A stretch of 64,000 nucleotides of DNA, taken from assembly GCA_016584305.1 (NCBI GenBank), contig JACEEZ010019081.1, forward strand, positions 213,501 through 277,500, given 5' to 3'. Under the pieces are notes generated by a model that searched no databases, was not told the DNA's origin, and saw only the letters and a list, made by a program, of their open reading frames with translations. How positions within the stretch are numbered: position 1 is the first letter of the stretch; each line of letters opens with the position of its first letter. The translations under genes were made by a program, and so were the position numbers. Positions 59,821-64,000 of the stretch are shown one piece after another. Source of the stretch: Chionoecetes opilio. Its lineage: Eukaryota > Arthropoda > Malacostraca > Decapoda > Majidae.

Positions 59821-60337
59821 TCTTTTGTACAGTCAGATATGTAATCACGGTTTTTATGAAGTGTTTATGAGTGGCTCGGACTTATGATATGATTGTTAGG
59901 CTGTTTAAGCTACGTTAGTGTGGTAAATAGAAGGTTTTATTATAGGTAAGAGTGGTAGTTGACTGTAATTTTCTCGCTCTAGTTATTTGTTGCTATAGTG
60001 GTGTTATGTAGTTACTCGAAAGTGGTAATTGCCTTAGTTATGTCATTATGTCATTATTTAGTTGTACAGTTACCTTAATCATGTCATTATGTTAGTTATG
60101 TAGTTGCCTCATGTTATGTAGTCATGTAGTTAGTTGCGTTATTCATGTCTTAGTTATTTTGTAATGTGTTTGTCGTGTAAATGTCTTTGTTTATGTACTT
60201 GTCCTTGTTGAGTACTACTGGGTAATGACACACCGGTATTTGAGAGAACACACTATTTAGCCTACCCGGTGTAGAACTGGTGGTGTTTATTGATTGAGTG
60301 TCCCGATCGATAGCCAAGTGTATCCTGGTGATCTCTG

Positions 60338-61309
<972 letters not shown>

Positions 61310-61330
<21 letters not shown>

Positions 61331-61612
61331 AGACATGCATACAAACAGACACACAGACATGCATACAAACAGACACACAGACATGCATACAAACAGACAC
61401 ACAGACATGCATACAAACAGACACACAGACATGCATACAAACAGACACACAGACACGCATACAAACAGACACACAGACATGCATACACACAGACATGCAT
61501 ACAAACAGACACACAGACATGCATACAAACAGACACACAGACATGCATACAAACAGACACACAGACATGCATACACACAGACATGCATACAAACAGACAC
61601 AGACATGCATAC
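61310..61612. repeat. 24-bp minisatellite (ACATGCATACAAACAGACAC unit)
   Basis: About 12 copies of a 24-bp unit ending ACAG, with a few 16-bp short units. It extends from the right arm of the inverted duplication; the left arm (60340-60400) has only two or three related units. Confidence 0.95.
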
Positions 61613-61679
61613 AAACGAAAAACTTAGATAAACCTATAAAAATAAACCTTAGATAAACCTATAAAGAAAATAAAGTAAC

Positions 61680-61800
61680 TGGGGAAGTTTGATTAGGTAT
61701 AGGTTAGTTTGGGTTTAGAAGGTTATTTTAGGTTTTGGGTTAGGTTGGGTTAGGTTGGGTTAGGTTTAGTCTAGGTTAAGCTTAGGCTAGGTGAGATTAG
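61680..61800. repeat. GGTTA-rich tract
   Basis: Degenerate GGTTAGGTTGGGTTAGG sequence, similar to 57840-58500. Confidence 0.7.
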
Positions 61801-62241
61801 ATTACACTATTGCCTTACTTCCTATACTTTGTTTCCTTGTTAGGTAGGTACACTTTTTTCCCCCACATTTGACCAGTACTCGTTATTTGACCAAGGGTTG
61901 TTTTTGTTTATCTATGAATGATGATGAAGTCTTGACCTACCTAAGACAGATTATTGACCTACTTAAGACAGTTTTATTACAGACTACATATCCCTTGGTG
62001 TGCTGCATAACTAGGTCAGCAATTCGAGGTTATATTTATACGAAATGCTCTCAGATAAAAATAATATTAACGAAGTCTGTAAACATAGCATACATATTAG
62101 AGGGAATTAGGAAATGTCTCTTTGTATCTCAGAAAGGGCGTCATGATGGAATTAGTTAAAGGTATTCTAAGTAGTTTCAATAATAACACCTAATCTTTTA
62201 AGCCAGATTACCAACTCGTCTCGAAACTCAAGGCATTGTGT

Positions 62242-62492
62242 ACACTTAGAAAAAAAGGGTAGAAAAAGGGTATTTGTAGTGATGAAATACTGCTACCCTT
62301 TTTCTACCCTTACAAATATACCCTTTCGGATCGACGCAAATATACCCTTTTTCCAACCCTCTCGTCTAAAAAGGGTAGATAAAGGGTATAATCGGCAGCA
62401 TCTACCCTCCAGCCTGGACATAGGGCTTAAAAAGGGTAGTGATGGTGCGATGTAACAAGTCTACCCTTAATATACCCCTTATTTCTGAGAGT
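62242..62492. mobile_element. AAGGGTA-rich MITE
   Basis: Ends TA|CACTTAGAAAAAAAGGGTA and CCCCTTATTTCTGAGAGTG|TA are imperfect inverted copies. The 250-bp interior has many AAAAAGGGTAGA and TACCCTTTTT motifs in both orientations. TA flanks suggest a Tc1/mariner-type target; family unassigned. Confidence 0.7.
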
Positions 62493-62730
62493 GTACGGCA
62501 GTTAGGGTTGCTAGGGGCGTGGTTGTTGTAGTGGCCACAGTTTGACGTTGAGGCTATATAATACTACTACTGCTACTACTACTACAGGCTAATGGTTAAA
62601 GTAATATTTACATGTGCTAGGTTCTTTTCCTCTTCCTCTTAGTATACAGAAATTTTGAAAGTGTGATCATTTGGCTTCAAAAGACGGAACATTACGATCC
62701 TTACTTATACATACATAAACGAATAGGCAA

Positions 62731-62741
62731 ATACACACACA

Positions 62742-62773
<32 letters not shown>

Positions 62774-62845
62774 CCACCACACAACACCACACCACACACA
62801 CCCACACCCCACGCCACCCACCACCCAGCACGCACGCACACAGAT
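62731..62845. repeat. (CA)n and CACCCA-rich microsatellite
   Basis: CA repeats at 62731-62773 grade into ACACCACACC and CCACCCA repeats. Confidence 0.9.
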
Positions 62846-63061
62846 AGTTTTATTGACCACAGCAGAACATAATACACATATACATACTTATACATGTAGT
62901 TTTATAACTGTAGTCCAAAAAGTAAAATTAACTCAACGCTGGCAAGTAGTAACTAACACTACAATATAATGTTATCCGCATTAAAATATCATTACTATTG
63001 TATCATTACTATTGCACAATAATCTCAGTCCATTAATATTGAATAGAATATGCACTGGCCA

Positions 63062-63476
63062 TCAGTAATACACACTCAAGATACAGTGTACTATTTTACA
63101 GGTCACATCTAGGGTAAATCTATTTGAAAACACCTGTTCCATAAGAGTGAACTGGTATATGTCCCTGACATGTTGGGTCAGTGTACACTGTTCCACCACA
63201 TGTCTTTCAGTCTGCACTTGGCCACATACACACAGTCGCTCATCCAAGGGTAAGCGACCGCGACCTCCTATTCCACCTTCCAGTCTCACATATTAGCCAA
63301 TGCCCACCTGTCCTAAACTGTGTAAACGACAGGCGATGCTTTTCATCAACTAAGTGTCTATCAGTGTAAATATTATGCACATTCAAAGTAGGGTTCATCT
63401 CTTTATATGTCACTCTTCTCGTAGAATTACTGTCTAAAATTCTCGATCTTACACATTGCATATCTCCCAGTCCCAA
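63062..63476 (-). pseudogene. LINE C-terminal zinc-knuckle region
   Basis: On minus: HLVDEKHRLSFTQFRTGGHW, LICETGRWNRRSRS, then after a frame break near 63245 LPLDERLCVCGQVQTERHVV and EQCTL. The CxCG ... H ... C motif is a common C-terminal zinc-binding motif in invertebrate LINE reverse transcriptases. It is cut by a frameshift. Confidence 0.65.
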
Positions 63477-63489
63477 TCTTTGATTTCAC

Positions 63490-64000
63490 TGCCCCAAAAA
63501 CTCCCTTATTAATCAACCCCCGGTGACAGCCCCCCTTTATTCATAGAAAATTTCCCTTGCAAACGTCATTTGGGTCATCATCATAATTTGATCGCTTTTG
63601 CCACTTTTTTGGGAAAAAAAACTTTTTTGCACAGAACTTACCAAAAATTTCTTTTAGGGGGGGAAAACCCGTTTCCACGAAACCCAATATTCTTTTCCCC
63701 TTTTTGGGGCCTTTCGCACAAAAACCCAAAAATTTTGTTTTTTAAACACCATTTAAACTTTTAGTCATGGGTTTTAAAAATCTGCCCCAAACCAGGATTC
63801 ACCCGCATCCATAAGTTTGACTTTAAATCCCTGCGTCAAAAACACTTTTTTTTTACAAAAAATGGACATCATCTTTTTTTCTTCAAAAAGAAAAAAATTT
63901 TTTAGTACGTGTGGCATTTTTAACTTGGCATTTTAACTTAAAAAGCGGAAGATGTCGACCCATCGCAGGTGAACGGCGACCTAAATTAAAAATAAAAGAC
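63490..64000. other. homopolymer-rich end, probably low-quality sequence
   Basis: Runs such as CCCCC, GGGGGGGG, TTTTTTTT and AAAAAAAA and doubled bases are much denser than in the rest of the window. No feature is supported here. Confidence 0.5.

Noticed and set aside
58914..59870. 318-residue open frame of STPLVTQI repeats
   Set aside because: Entirely explained by the 24-bp minisatellite, whose period keeps frames open on both strands; no start context, splice sites or homology.

Overview
Eukaryotic nuclear DNA with spliced genes. It is very rich in microsatellites, minisatellites, LINE remains and short inverted-repeat transposons. TTAGG/TAAGG pentamer tracts (the common arthropod telomere motif), together with the repeat types, suggest an arthropod, probably a decapod crustacean. 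That taxonomic call is inference.

Four protein-coding loci can be supported. (1) NCAPH2, the kleisin subunit of condensin II, lies on + at 4211-15382. I resolved it into 14 coding exons whose splice phases all agree, except for one missing base in an A-run of exon 4. (2) A TMEM263-like small membrane protein lies on - at 19185-22074 in three phase-consistent exons. Its upstream promoter-like region has three CCAAT boxes. (3) PXYLP1 (2-phosphoxylose phosphatase, a histidine acid phosphatase) lies on + at 28762-40329. It has a signal-anchor exon, a proposed 24-nt microexon and a large terminal exon. (4) The first coding exon of a UBE2R/CDC34-type ubiquitin-conjugating enzyme lies on + at 45392-45568. 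No later exon was recognised, so about 18 kb of satellite-rich DNA to the window end is probably its first intron.

The rest is mostly mobile DNA. An RTE-like LINE fragment (-) occupies 1-2318. A nearly complete CR1/Jockey-group LINE (-) spans about 29692-35595 and has been broken by a hAT element (8-bp target duplication) and a TTAA-flanked piggyBac-like element whose removal restores the LINE reading frame. Many TA- or TTAA-flanked MITEs and foldback elements sit in introns, and several are nested. There are two tRNA-derived SINEs and a SINE tail.

The most unusual observations are: a 25-bp minisatellite made of repeated copies of the NCAPH2 exon-11 end plus its 5' splice site; a second duplication of an exon-intron junction at PXYLP1 exon 1; a near-perfect 112-bp inverted repeat starting 21 nt into TMEM263-like intron 1; foldback elements with telomere-like pentamer cores; and a set of unrelated minisatellites with 24-bp (or multiple-of-12) periods. 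The last 500 bases look like poor base calling. No bacterial-type system, CRISPR array or intact rRNA/tRNA gene was seen.
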